Source of the DNA: Hysterium pulicare CBS 123377
Lineage: Eukaryota > Ascomycota > Dothideomycetes > Hysteriales > Hysteriaceae
Assembly: GCA_000467715.1 (NCBI GenBank)
Contig: AJFK01000128.1
Coordinates: 1 to 64,000, forward strand
DNA length: 64,000 bases
Reading direction: 5' to 3'
Made by a program: the position numbers and the translations under genes. Shown piece by piece: positions 10,886-22,700 of this stretch. Each line of letters starts with the position of its first letter. The first letter of the stretch is position 1. A model generated the notes under the pieces. It made no database searches, had not been told where the DNA came from, and saw only the letters and a list, made by a program, of their open reading frames with translations.

Positions 10886-11269
10886 GATGGATGCCGGTAG
10901 TGAACGGTAGCCAAATCCTAGGGACGGCTAAAGGTGTGGTAGTTCGAAAGAGGCTACAAGATGTTCGGCCACTGCAAGAAAAGCTCCCTGCTAGCTGAAA
11001 TACTGCAGAGGTGAGGTAGCACAGGTGTGGTTTTTCTCCGCCTGTACCCACGGTCGGTCTCACCTTCCACGTCATCTGACCTTCGTGTAATTCTCATCGA
11101 CCTCGAAAGAGAGCGGTTGTTTCGTATCCCAACGGACTCCTTCGAGAATCGACCTTGCCTCGATAAAATGACTGAGGACCTAACGAAGTTAGCGTTTCCG
11201 ACCCGGCAGCTATCAGAATCATCTCCGGTCAGTATAACCGATTTTCCATTCCAGCACAATGTCTCTACA

Positions 11270-12690
11270 GTGCTCACAAAAAGGCAGGAGCTGACTCCAA
11301 GTTCCGTAAAAGCAACTGGTACAGTGTATGGCAAGGCCACCGCAAGTTTGATCTCTTCCCCGAGCGAAATGACAGCATCCACCAGCTCAGCGCAAACTGG
11401 TCAGTGCCATTTATTCCATGGAGGGTATGAAGGATCTGGAGCCTTATGTTGACAAGACCCTGTCCGCCTTCCTTTCCAAATTGTCCAAGATCGAAACTTC
11501 CCATATTGACATGGGCCGCTGGGTCCAGATATTCGCGTTTGGTAAGCCAACCTCCAAAAATTCGGCAGTAAATTAGTCTTACGATGTAGATGTGATCGGA
11601 GAAGTTACGTTTTCAAAGCGCTTCGGCTTCATTGATGCCGGTAAGGACGATGGCTCTTTCGCTCAGATTGATGCTGCTCTAAAATCTGCCGCTTGGATCG
11701 GACAAGTCCCCTGGCTCTACTAGACTCATGACTGACTCTCCCCATAGATAGGCAACCATCTTGGCATTGGAGCTCGCTATTGAAGTTTGCGAACCTTTGC
11801 GGCAAAGGAAGTCGAGGAACGTAAACTTAGAGGTAGTGACCACCGTGACATACTAGAGAAACTCCTAAGCGTTCAGCGAGAAAAGCCAGATGAGATGAAT
11901 GAAATGGCGGTCCTATCAATAGCTACGAGCAACATCTTTGCCGGGAGCGACATAACCGGAATTCAATTGGAGCCCTTCTTTATTATTTATGCAAGTACCC
12001 GGACTCCAAGAAGAAGCTTGTTGCTGAAGTTCTAGCCACAGTGAAAGCCAACAATATCAGCGGTATAATTCCTCTTGACGTCACTTATAAAATGCTATAT
12101 CTACAGGCTTGCATATACAAAGCTCTTCAATGCCATCCTGCAGTGGGGATGTCACTTCCTAGAGTTGTACCCGGTGAGGGCATTCACGTTGGCGGTCAAT
12201 ATCTCCCTGGTGGTGTATGGATGCCAGGATGGCAAATTCCCCTACTTTGATTCTTACTGACGATGACAGACCGTTATCGGAACCAATCCCTGGGTCATTC
12301 ATCGTGACAAAGATCTATGGTGATGATGCGAACTCGTTCTGACCTGAGAGATGGTTGGAAGGTGACCGTAGGCAAATGGGTAGTTATCCCTCAAAAATCA
12401 CTTTCTACGAAGGATGGTCTTGGCCTAACGTTGATAGATCGATTTTTCTGCGCATTTGGATACGGAGCACGAGTCTGCTTGGGGAAAAGTAAACTCGCAA
12501 AAGCTCCTTTTGGCCGTGCATCACTAACCCGGTCGAAGATCTGAGCTGGATAGAAATATCGAAGGTAAGACAGAATCCCGACCCTTCATCTTTTGGCTAA
12601 ATCCCAGCTCGTCCCTTCATTATTGCTGAATTTTGATATCGGCTTTTCCGATCCTAATACAGCACCGGTAGAGATTGCCTGGTAATAGTT
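11270..12690 (+). pseudogene. Decayed cytochrome P450 monooxygenase
   Basis: Recognisable P450 blocks occur in order but in changing frames. GHRKFDLFPERN lies near 11335 and SMEGMKDLEPYVDKTLSAF near 11420. The C-helix to I-helix part DVIGEVTFSKRFGF is near 11590, and the I-helix SNIFAGSDITGI is near 11930. The meander WVIHRDKDLYGDDANSF is near 12300. The haem loop FCAFGYGARVCLGK, with the axial cysteine, is near 12460, and the C-terminal LVPSLLLNFDIGFSDPNTAP is near 12620. The relationship is to the pisatin demethylase/benzoate hydroxylase-like fungal P450s. Some breaks coincide with plausible introns, but there are more disruptions than splicing can explain. The host gene appears dead. Confidence 0.8.
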
Positions 12691-12756
12691 CAAGATTCGA
12701 CCCCAAGATTAGACGACACTGACATGCTCCAGGTGGTTTTTAAAGCAGAAGGGTCT

Positions 12757-13218
12757 CTATATGACTTTGAATCCGAGGAACAAGTTCACATAGAATGAAA
12801 CAAACACAAAGGAGGCAGAGGTGAAGTCGACCACCGCCGTTCCAGGATTGTGAAAATGTTTGTTCTTTGGACCGGTAGCAATCCATTGGGCAAGGACCTT
12901 TTCGTCACTCGAGATGGAGTGATGCAGATCACTAAGCTTTTGCCAAAGATGCATTTGGGATTGTGTTCGGGCCCGGATTTGGAGGATTTGCGAACGGAGT
13001 GTAACACATTTAACCTCTCGATATGTGTACAGAACCATAAATGTATTGTTTGCCTGATCCTTGTGGTACAAGACCCCCCAAGCATACCAATCCCCAGTGG
13101 TTGAAAACCAAAATTTATCGGAGACTCCGACTTTCAATATTCGGCCAAAGGCAAAACGCGTCTGAAAATAGGGGGGTTTGTCACCCGGGGTAGCGCCATC
13201 AAATTCCGACAACGCCAA
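12757..13218 (-). CDS. Uncharacterised open frame, 153 residues
   Basis: The longest uninterrupted frame between the two decayed genes on either side. The sequence is mixed, with aromatic-rich stretches (GDWYAWGVLYHKDQANNTF), and matches no family I recognise. A plus-strand frame overlaps it. It could be a real small gene, a fragment of a larger lost gene or chance. I find no signal peptide; the last 20 residues are hydrophobic. Confidence 0.25.
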   Translation of the reverse strand: MALSEFDGATPGDKPPYFQTRFAFGRILKVGVSDKFWFSTTGDWYAWGVLYHKDQANNTFMVLYTYREVKCVTLRSQILQIRARTQSQMHLWQKLSDLHHSISSDEKVLAQWIATGPKNKHFHNPGTAVVDFTSASFVFVSFYVNLFLGFKVI

Positions 13219-13639
13219 AGTCTTGGAATTACACCCTCGTTCATGCCATGAGATCTGCTTTTAATTGGCAGGCCTACGAGTCCTTGAATCCCTTGTGATT
13301 CCGAAAGCCATGGTCTTCGCGGACAAAGGCTACTCTCGGGAATTTTCATTCGCGCTACTATTCATTAACTGCCAAAGGGTTGTCCCTTTCACAAATGTAA
13401 TCCGACCTATCTAAAACGTAACAATGACTCACCAGCAGCGCCTGTTTATAGCAGAACTAGCTGTCAGAGACGGGATATCCATCAGCCAGCTTTCAAAGGA
13501 TCATCTGTGAACATCACATACGCTATAAATGTCATTCGAGCTTTTCAGTAAACAGGACTTCGGTTTCCACGTCTTCTTCCTTCATCATATGCCGAGTTGT
13601 TAGAACACCCAATTACTTCCGCAACATCTTCCCTGGCGT

Positions 13640-14398
13640 ATGGATGTGGCAGCGGCCTCTTTCTATCTTTGGAAACTTGTCTCGCTAGGAAGCGTTGAAC
13701 TCGCCCCCGTAAGGTCACCACGAGCATGCCGCGCATGTGAGCTTCCTCTCCACTTATTTCGATTCCACAGAGTTATATCCGCGAGACTTCTCCGTGGTCT
13801 TGCCGGCCTATTGAATTCATTTGGTGAGAGTGCCCCCATCACGTATTTCAAATTTGTTCCCTCTGTCTTTCAAGCATACTACCCACAGGACCTTCTTATA
13901 AATTCCTCCGCCAGCCAGATTTCTTGGATCGGGACGCTGCAGTCATGCTTCATTATGCCGGGCTCCATCTACTCCGGACCGCTCTATGATTGGGGATATA
14001 TCCGGCCACTCGTCGCCACCGGCGGTTTTCTCATAGTTTTCGGCATGTTTATGCTAGCCTATGTACCAGATACTGGCAGGTCATGCTGGCTCAGGGTTTA
14101 CTCATGGGCCTGGGCCTTGGCTGTCTCTTTACACCGTCCACCAGTGCTATCGCCAGCCATTCTACCAGACGGAGGGGGTTTGCAATGGGCGTCGTCAGTA
14201 CTGGCAGCACTCTGGGTATGTACACACAGGAATTTTCGACGGATTTGGAGACTGAACTTACCATCACAAGGCGGCATCATCTACCCTGTCATGTTCCACG
14301 CAATCGTCGGGCCGGCCGGTTTTGGATGGGCAACGAGAGCCATAGCATTCGTGATGTTCGTCGTGCTCATTTTGCCACCACTGCTTTTTGCGGGATGA
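13640..14398 (+). pseudogene. Decayed MFS transporter, monocarboxylate-porter type
   Basis: The frame holds family blocks of the fungal monocarboxylate transporter-like MFS proteins. SASQISWIGTLQS and the following SGPLYDWGYIRPLVATGGFLIVFG correspond to helices 2-3. A shifted frame carries VMLAQGLLMGLGLGCLFTPS (helix 4). GIIYPVMFHAIVGPAGFGWA lies after a still recognisable intron with donor GTATGT at about 14216. The copy ends abruptly mid-protein after about six helices, and the expected second half is missing downstream. Together with the neighbouring decayed hydrolase and P450 it suggests one dead metabolic cluster. Confidence 0.75.
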
Positions 14399-15473
14399 AT
14401 CCGTGTGTCAGTGTGAAGTTAGGAACCCATCGAAGTGAAGGCACGAATTGAAGAGAGTGCTATCGATTTGTGGTGAATGACAAGGCCGACTATATAGATG
14501 ATGAAAGAACCCTAATATCAGCAAGGTGATATAGAATACCGCGTCAGCCTGCACGAATAGCTTGCGCGTCCAACCAACTAGCAAGGACAGCTTGGCTTAC
14601 AGTAAGAGTCTCACGATTTGAGATCGCTGTGGGTTTGCAGCAATGAGCAAATTGTTCTAAACTTCATCTCATGATCAGGTGGGTAAGTACATTGTACTTG
14701 TTTAGTTGATTTGTCGTTAGCCTCCTTTCTTCTCAGCTTGATCTAATTGGCATTACATGTGTTTGAATCTTCATGATTTTTGCCGTCAAGCCGATTTCAA
14801 GGGCATTATATAGAGTCATGAAAGTAGAACCCCGGATAGCGCATAGCGATATCGCCGCCTCGGTGACTGACAGACAACGGAAATCGGAGTGATACATACT
14901 TAAAAATGATTGGCTAGTATGTAGGCCTTAGGGTCAAAAGAGTGGCGGACATAAGTTGTTACTGTGAGGCTTGTTGCCTTTGCCACCCAGCGCCTCAACT
15001 TTCTGCCACACACCCTGCAGACATTTCTCAAGATACTGCCGCTTGCTGGTCCCTATGCCCTGCTTCCCCTTTCAGTTCCGTTCCAAATTGGACTAGTAGA
15101 CGTCACAGGTTACGGTGCAGTCGCTCCGCACTAATCTTGACTCGAAACATGGCTTCTTCACGGAGCTGTTCAATATCAGAGTCGTCCATTAGATTGAAGA
15201 CGCATCGTTGAGAGCAGTCGCAGCAACGTCAGGCACGGTGCTTGACAGCTGAAGGGCGGAGGGAAAGTATGTAGACATACTATTTCGCTCATTGTTGAGA
15301 CTGATCCCATCTGATTTAGTCTATGAATCATTGTGATTCCGTGTTGACGCCTGCTCGCAAGAGATACGTATAACGCAACCATAAAAAAGGTTGGAGGTTC
15401 TCAGGAGGGAACGCATGCCAAGTGTTGGGCTTCTTGCCTTTAGCAGTCCTCAATCTTCTTTCGCCACCCGCTG
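14399..15473. other. Intergenic, no gene recognised
   Basis: About 1.1 kb with only short unmatched frames (for example 14942-15211). It may hold further unrecognisable remains of the decayed stretch and the 3' end of the phosphatase gene. Confidence 0.45.
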
Positions 15474-16752
15474 CTAGGCTAGCTTGCCCGGAGCGCCGGT
15501 TACGAGCACTCTGGTCAGCTGTTCCAACTCGGCATCGCCCAAGCTGCATTCTTTCCGCATGTAGCCTTCGGCACTGCCCCACTCCCTCTCTACCATCTCC
15601 AAAGACTGCATCATACTTTCCTTCCTCGCTCCCACCATCCTCAGCGCCGCCTGCCTCCCCTTCTCCAATAGCTCTGGTGGAATTGCCTCGCTCTCCTCAT
15701 CCCCCCCCTTACCGTCCTCTCCTCCCAAATGTGTGCCTTTCTTCGCTAGGAGCTCGGCTAGCTCCGAGGAGGAGAGGGGAGAGCCATTCATCTGGCTGAG
15801 GGTGAACTTTCTGAAGCCAGGGGATTGCATGAGGCGAGAAACTAGAGCTTCACGCGTAGATAGCAAACCTAGTTCGGTAAGGTTGTATTCGGAGGCGATG
15901 AGATCCTTGGGTACGCCGAGAAAGGAGAGGAGAATGCCGAAGAAGATGCCTGTGCGATCTTTGCCTGCCGTACAGTGGATCAAGGCGCCAATGGGAGCAG
16001 GGTCCAGGGCATTCTTAGAGTTGGGAGTCGGAAGGGACGCTAGATATAGCAATATTGTGCGAAATGCTGGCCCTCCATGACGCAGAATGTCGTGATAAGC
16101 TTGAGCAAAGCCCTGGATGTAGTCAGTGATGCATCATCCGGACGTGCGTGGAAGGTTGAGATGCAAAGATAGGAAACCCTGGGCTTGAAGAAAGAAAGTC
16201 GTGAAAGGGAGTCAACCCTCGCAATGAAGAGAAGATAGAGGTGAGCTTCTTTACCTCAGCGCTCTCACCCATATACTTCATATACCTCTCTGCCAATCTC
16301 TCAGGCGAATAATCCGCATCCTCAAAAACAGGGACCCAACTTCTTTTTACGCCCTCCGCTTCCATCATCTTAATCCATCCCTCCCTGACACCCATCTCGT
16401 CTACCTTAGACTCACCAGACGGACCATTCTTCTCTTCTCCTGTACCGATGCTCGGTGTTGAGGGGGTTTCCTTGCTGTCTCCTGTAACACCCCTCCACCC
16501 CTTCTCCACCTCCGGCTTACTCCGCAGATCAAACACGGTCCCAACACCAATCTCCCTAACAGCTTTCCAGCCCGCGCGATCAAGTTTCGATACTTCTGCC
16601 GAGCGAAAAAGAAGACCGTGGCGTATGACGCCGCCAGAACCAGTGCGAAGGCCGCCAGGGTAAAGGGCCGCATCGCGGAGGTTGTCGAGGTTGGGGATTG
16701 TGAAGAACGGCGGGGAAGGAAGAGGTTGTGTGGCGTCCATGGAAGATGACAT
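15474..16752 (-). CDS. Tyrosine/dual-specificity protein phosphatase (Y_phosphatase3 family)
   Basis: Two exons (16255-16752 and 15474-16112) around a 142-nt intron give 378 residues. The N-terminus has the family opening NLDNLRDAA and GVIRHGLLFRSAEVSKL, where the arginine and serine line the site, then GVGTVFDLRSKPEVEKG. The catalytic P-loop is HCTAGKDRTG (CX5R), with the nucleophilic cysteine and the arginine. These enzymes dephosphorylate phosphotyrosine or phosphoinositides. The C-terminal 120 residues are helical and charged. The intron removes a run that would otherwise end in a stop; splicing joins YMGESAE to GFAQAYHDIL, as family members read. The start ATG encodes MSSSMDATQ; an alternative is four codons later. 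Confidence 0.85.
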
Positions 16753-17948
16753 GACAGAATAAAGAAAATGGTAGATAGAGTGCAACGGAATGGGATGCGA
16801 AAGATCTGACGGCCCAATTCTGAGGCCCACCTCACGACTATCGAACTTGAAAAATATATAGATCTATAAATAATATATGATACAGAAGCCAGTATTCGTT
16901 CGGACGATACACGGCTGTAGGATGAAGGTGTAGTCGATATTCAACGAAATGGAGGTTTATTGGGGAACCTCGGCTCACAATGGGCGAAGGAACTCGACGG
17001 ACTTTTGAAGACTACCCATGTGCTGATTTACAACCGACGTGCTTCATCAAGAAGTAGTAGTCCAGCACCCAATGAGCCGTCATACTTGCAAGGCATGGGG
17101 AGAATGCAAATTGCTGCACGGCCAGGAGTTTGTCTCCAAAATCCAGCCAAGGCGGATCGGAGAAGTTGTGCCAAGGGTAGGGTACCTAGTAGACGCAGAC
17201 TCACCCTTCGAAGCGATGACGCCCCGTGTGATCTACCCTGGTACGATCATTTCATAGCGTATTAGAATCGTTATTGAACATCTCTGAAACTCTATCAAGG
17301 GCATAATACATGAAATCAGTCTCCGAAGTTCCCCGCCTGTTCTATCACTTGAACAATCTACAGTCCTTTACCTCCGCATTACCCATCACAATCCCTTTCC
17401 AAGCCTCTTCCGTGACTTTTAGCCCGTTCCATACACAAAAGACGTGCAGGGGGTCGGTACAGACCAGCAGCATCTCCCCTTCCTATACCTCTATGAAATC
17501 CATACGCCAAAAATGCATCATAGGAACGCCAAAGGAATAAGCATCCCATTTTGGATTCGGACGCTTACCGGTACATCGCACCTAAGTATGTCGAATGAAA
17601 CGCTGAATAAAAACTAGGAGCCGCCGAAAAGATGGAAATAGACCGAAAGAGCAGCAAAGTTTCGAGGGAGGTCCGTAACGAATCCGCTACTGAAAGATAG
17701 GCAGATCAAAGCCGAGGGAATTTCGGATGGCAGTAGTAAGTCGACGAAGTCAACAAGGAAACGCGACGGGGACCAGTAATGTGGCATGTGTGGTAGAGAT
17801 TTTAGCTTTTGTGGAAAACTTTTGATTCGAAACGTGTGGCCATCGATGGATAAAGCCTTGGTAAGATTGGAAGCGAGTAAAATGTCCATGTCTATTGTGT
17901 ATGTTCTTCGCGAACTATTGCACGATATATATTTTGAGGTGGTTTGAT
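16753..17948. other. Intergenic with one doubtful small frame
   Basis: Promoter side of the phosphatase gene and 3' side of the PQ-loop gene. A 91-residue minus-strand frame at 17614-17889 is open but matches nothing I recognise. Frames at 16960-17265 and 17310-17540 on the plus strand are equally unsupported. Confidence 0.4.
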
Positions 17949-19715
17949 CTAGGCCTGTCCAGCAGATCTAGCCAGCATTCTTGAACTCGCGAAAGTTCCC
18001 GTTCTTGTCACCTTCACGCCCGGAAATCCCCAAATCCCCTTTTCAAGGTCGATATTATCGTGCATCGGCAAGGATGCAAAGGTATTAGGGCACTCCTTGG
18101 TTTTGCATTTCTCCAATGCTGCAATCGTTTCGTAGATTGTCTCGTGGGCATTGCCGGGGGATCTGTCCAAAGTGGCCATTGAATCGGATGTGGTTGGTCG
18201 AGCAACTGATGGTGGAGGATCCTGAGGCTTTTCTGCCATATAATCGTCATATGTCTTACCCGCCGTTTTAGCAGCACGTCGGACATGACGGGTTCGGTAG
18301 AGCCAGATGAACTGTGACGTGAAAATGCCAACTTCAAGAAGTAAACTAGCCGCATGATTATTAGGATAGTTCTTCAACAAAGCAGATAGGCCTAGCACGA
18401 GTGGATACCAGGAAGATGGAAAGGCAACTGACCAGACGATATATAGTGATCCTCCGATATAATCGAAGGTGTTCTGCGCAACTACCATGATAGGTCAGAA
18501 ATCATGGCTATGGTGTGTGTTGGTTTGTGCGACAAATGGAGTGAAAGGGTAGAATACCAAGGGCCATTAATGAGAAGAATGCGCCGGACCAGTCAACGGT
18601 CAGGAATATGAAGTCTGAAGACTAGTCAGCCAGAAAGTTCGACCTCGATACGACGGTCCGTACTGATGCCAATTACTCGGCCTCCTCTTTTCGCCAACTC
18701 AAAGTATGGCGGAATCAAACCAACAGCCAGCATCGCGGACGCAATGATGGCCAACATCGTAAGAGGCCAGGAGATACCCCTGGAGTAAGGGCCCTGAAGC
18801 ATGATCAGATCAAGCACCCAGGGAAAAAGGTAAGGCTGGTTCGCATACACGAAGAGTGAGCACGAGGATAGCCTCCACCACACCAAATCCGATAGAGAGA
18901 AATCCAGTAACGAGGACGGCCGTCCAGGGCCTCCAGCCACTGCGGACGGTCAGCGCTTCGAAAGTACCAAGTTAACAGGAAGCCGAACTCATGATAAACG
19001 AGGGTTTGGCCCCAGCAGACTAGCGTCAGGAATCCGAAGCACTGTGGCTGAATTTGGAGAGGTAAATTGAAGTTCTGTTAGACGTCAATTGTACTGCTGG
19101 CTGATATCATCGCATGGAGAGCACCTGAACGATTGCATAGACGCCAAAAGGCACAGCACCTGGAGCCAGTCAATCCCTAAGTTCGAGTAACAACAGCTGA
19201 GGTGGCAGTACACGCAGCCCAAAGCATGACCATCAGCCCAGGAAGACCATCGGTCTTCTTGCAGCGCCAATTATGCCATATCCTTCCGGAGGTGAGTAAT
19301 CGATCTTCATCCCAGCAGTTTCAGATGTAGCTTACTGCGGAATAAGCTACGATGTTATCTCAGTCTTCGCTTTTCGACAAATGGAGGAACATTCGAGCAG
19401 TTACCTGAACACACCAGCAACTGTACACATATCTCACGTCAACTCTTGCTTCCCATCAAGTTTCTTCGACTTTCACATACACTGGGAGGAGTCAGCGATC
19501 TGTCCGTAAGGGAAGTTGCGTCGACTTGCTCACCAGTTCCGATAGTCTGTGATTAGAAAATGAAATCGTTAGTCCAGCTCGATTGCACTTGACATCAGAT
19601 GTAAGAGGGGCATACCCCGAGAACGTTGGCAACCTTTACAGTCAATGTGTCAGCAGAACGCACTCTATTTCTCTGGTGGAGCACCTACAGGTGGAATCGA
19701 GGTCTGAGCTTGCAT
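17949..19715 (-). CDS. PQ-loop repeat membrane protein with 14 exons, several of them micro-exons
   Basis: Multi-pass membrane protein of the PQ-loop (lysosomal/vacuolar transporter-like) class, 333 residues. Exons on the minus strand: 19689-19715, 19616-19633, 19534-19546, 19481 alone, 19405-19420, 19336-19346, 19212-19282, 19125-19159, 18989-19074, 18849-18939, 18664-18793, 18558-18614, 18433-18481, 17949-18345. They total 1002 nt. The first PQ motif reads GTVCWCVQLIPQIWHNWR, followed by KKTDGLPGLM; a second repeat lies around LIPPYFELAKRGGRVIGINF and LTVDWSGAFFSLMALVAQN. A long soluble tail follows. The 1-nt exon is required because without it the strongly conserved VCWCVQ is out of frame. 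The donor of intron 9 (GTTCGG) is weak. The role is probably amino-acid or related transport at an internal membrane; the substrate is unknown. Confidence 0.75.
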
Positions 19716-22700
19716 GTCTCAGCTATGCCAACTCCAGTACTTGCTTCGGAAAGTGACGAGTCAGAGTTATTAGAAGGAGAATGGAATGGGCGGAGACTAG
19801 GACGACTGAAAAGCAAAAACCAGGAACGCGTGAAGGATGCAGGGCAGAGAGAAAGGTAGGGAAATATTAGTCGTGTGACGGATTTCAGAGGAGGAGGGTT
19901 CGGATGGATCCCGATGGTTAGGATTCGGGGGCCCAACGAACGGCGCCTTCCCAATGTTTAAAGACAACGAAGAGCAGAAGGAGCGGGTGCGCGTATGGTT
20001 TTTTTTGTAAATCTAAACCAATGCATGCACAGGCTTCATATACCTAGGCACCTTTTCGATTTGCTTCCGCCGAGTCCAAACGATCTAAGCAGGCTCCCAT
20101 CAACTCCGATCCAGTTAGAGAGGGCAGTTCAGCAGCATCAGCACCGTCCGACACATGTCAATACACATAGAAGAACGGCCGGCGTCCTTGGCATTAGCAT
20201 GTCTTGTCCCCAAAGGGCGGCGATTGTTGAGAGGTTTGATCCATGATGACGGGGTACCGCCTGGCTCATTTTCCAGCTCAAGCGCCATGAGCGCGTGGGA
20301 AAAACAGTGAACGGGTGTTGAGTGAGTAGTAAAGCGTCTGCTAGTTGAACAGGCGTCGGGGGGAAGTGCTCCCTGCATCCGTTACTCTGCTACTGGGCTT
20401 GGTGTTGCGGTGCTGAGGAGAGGCATGGCCCATGATGCATGATGGAAGACCACAAACGGCCTCGCAGCTTTGGGAGTTTCGGCTGGTCCAAGCGTCACCG
20501 TGATAGCCGACGTAATTGGCGGCCTGGAAATCGGCCTGCAGGTTTATTTCCTGATATGCTTTCGTGGTCGTTCCCAACTCCCATCTGCTTTGCCTGCTGC
20601 ACCATCGACACTCTGTGCTCCAGCAGATAGCGAATACATGGCCAGCCATCACCGACGCCCCGCTTCAGCGGGAATCCTCTGCTCCATGGCGGCGGCAGAC
20701 ACGCTTGAACAAAAGGCCTCAGGACATGTCTCCTTTTCTCAATTCAGAACACGTCTCATCCGACTACTCCCCCTCTCAACCCGCCCATGCATGGCCGACG
20801 ATTGGCGCAGCTCTTAAAGTACCCATGCAGGGGTACATTTCCAATTGCAGCCAACGACCAGCTAAAAGTGGCGCTGCGATATTGATCTAGCGACCCTTGA
20901 AGCTAGGTACGAATCTACGACCGCATCAAAATCTTATCAGCTGATCGCGGTGACCATTGTGTGACTGCAAATTCCGAAAGTACCATGACCCTTTCTTACT
21001 ATGAATACCAGTTCCTAGCATGGATGATTGAGACACTCTGGAGGCGTTGGTCGTCGAGTCGTCGAGTTGCAAGACAGGGACCCATCATCTGCTCTCTGGG
21101 GCTCCCAGTTCCCCGGTGATGGGAGCCGATCAAGGACAATCAGCGCATAGCATCGGGGCCTGGTCACAGCTCCTCCGCACTACCATCGATAAAATGTGAG
21201 AGTCATGGGCTGTTTGTGGTGTTGGTAGGAAGCTTTGCCCTTTCCCCATCCGAGCGCGCCCGCAATGGTTTCTTTGGCTGCATCGATGTCTAGCTCGGCC
21301 ATGGCTGCAAAGTGAAAGGCTGCGGCTTGTGCGTCTGCGTACCTTGCTTGTTGGAGAAAATTATGGAGATCGTCTAGAGGTCCATATCCTTTGCAGATTG
21401 CTCACGCAAGGTTTTCTGCCCGCTTCGTGCTGCAGGCGTGTGTACTTCGTAGGATGACCCTGAGGTCACTTTCAACCACACCATCTGAGTAGTGCTGCTG
21501 AATGTTAGCCACCAGCCTAGTGTTTACTATCACTGCACGACATATTATAGTGACTTTTCTTTAGTGCTGCGCCCAGGGATCTGTACTTGCTAGCATGGTA
21601 AATGGTATGGGGAAACATGGTGTGTTTGTCACATTGAGTACCATCTCCATCTCAAGTTCAGCCGCGCAAACCGCGACAAATCCTTTTCATGGGACCTTGC
21701 CAAAGCTGGAATCCCGAGAGTGACTCGAAGCAAGCTGAGTTCCTCTCCATTCGGCTCCGGTGACGGCCGATGAATGGCGATCGAACCCAGCTCGAGCAAT
21801 GCCGGCCAGGCCACTATTGGATGGTATCATGTACCACATCGAAGGCGAGACCCAGGATCGACGAACCCTAGTTTTGTTGCCCACGAGCCGCGCTAAGAGA
21901 GGGTAACGCGCATACGCACGTCCGTGGCAAAGACACCACAGTTTCTCCACAAAAAGCTCACCTCTCTACACTTCCTCCCAAAGCCAACACCACTCCCTCC
22001 GCCCGTTCGGATTCGTCCAGGCGTCTCGCCCTCTCGTTCGCATGGCCATTCGTATATGTACATGTAATCCTCCCGCTACAAATGTCCGTCCGTAACTATC
22101 AAGCCGTCACACCCCTTCCTTCCGTACAGATGTGCAAGACTTCCAAAGGTTTGACGCTTCTCGCGCTTGTGCAAGGAAACCTTGAGAACAGGTGGGAAAA
22201 TGGTTCCTCGGACATCTATCAAGTCTTCGGCTACTGCCCGTAGAAGTTCTCCTCAAGAGCAAAAACCGTGCGATTGGTTGATTGAGCGGCCAGGAAGCCG
22301 ATTCCTGGAGGAAGTGGACCGGCCCTTCCGCCTTGCAGGCTGACTGGGTATGGATTTTGAATTTGTGACCAACGGTGTATTTGCTATTTGCCTAATTGGC
22401 CGATAATCATTCCACCATGACGTTCACGTAATCTGAATTGGGAAGTTGCGTCTTATAAAGGAACGATAGCCAGGTAGACTGCAGCTGAATGTTCACAGTA
22501 GGATTGCGGCACGGGATGACACTACGTCAAAGATGCTACGCATGCAACGGGATAACCGTGTGAACTGGATTTGGTGAGTGGTGCAGAGGCGTGGATGAGA
22601 GAAGGTGAAAGAATCAAGAGTGGATTGTAGGTAAACAGGATATTCCAATTCACTCGAGACCAACAAAAGCTGTATGTTCAAGGATCTTTAGAGTCTGCAG

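Noticed and set aside
17614-17889. 91-residue minus-strand frame
   Set aside because: No family, no signal peptide and no splice partner; kept only as a remark in the intergenic entry.
18966-18988. Alternative donor for intron 9 of the PQ-loop gene
   Set aside because: It keeps the frame but leaves an intron of about 37 nt, shorter than any other here; the GTTCGG donor giving 49 nt was preferred.
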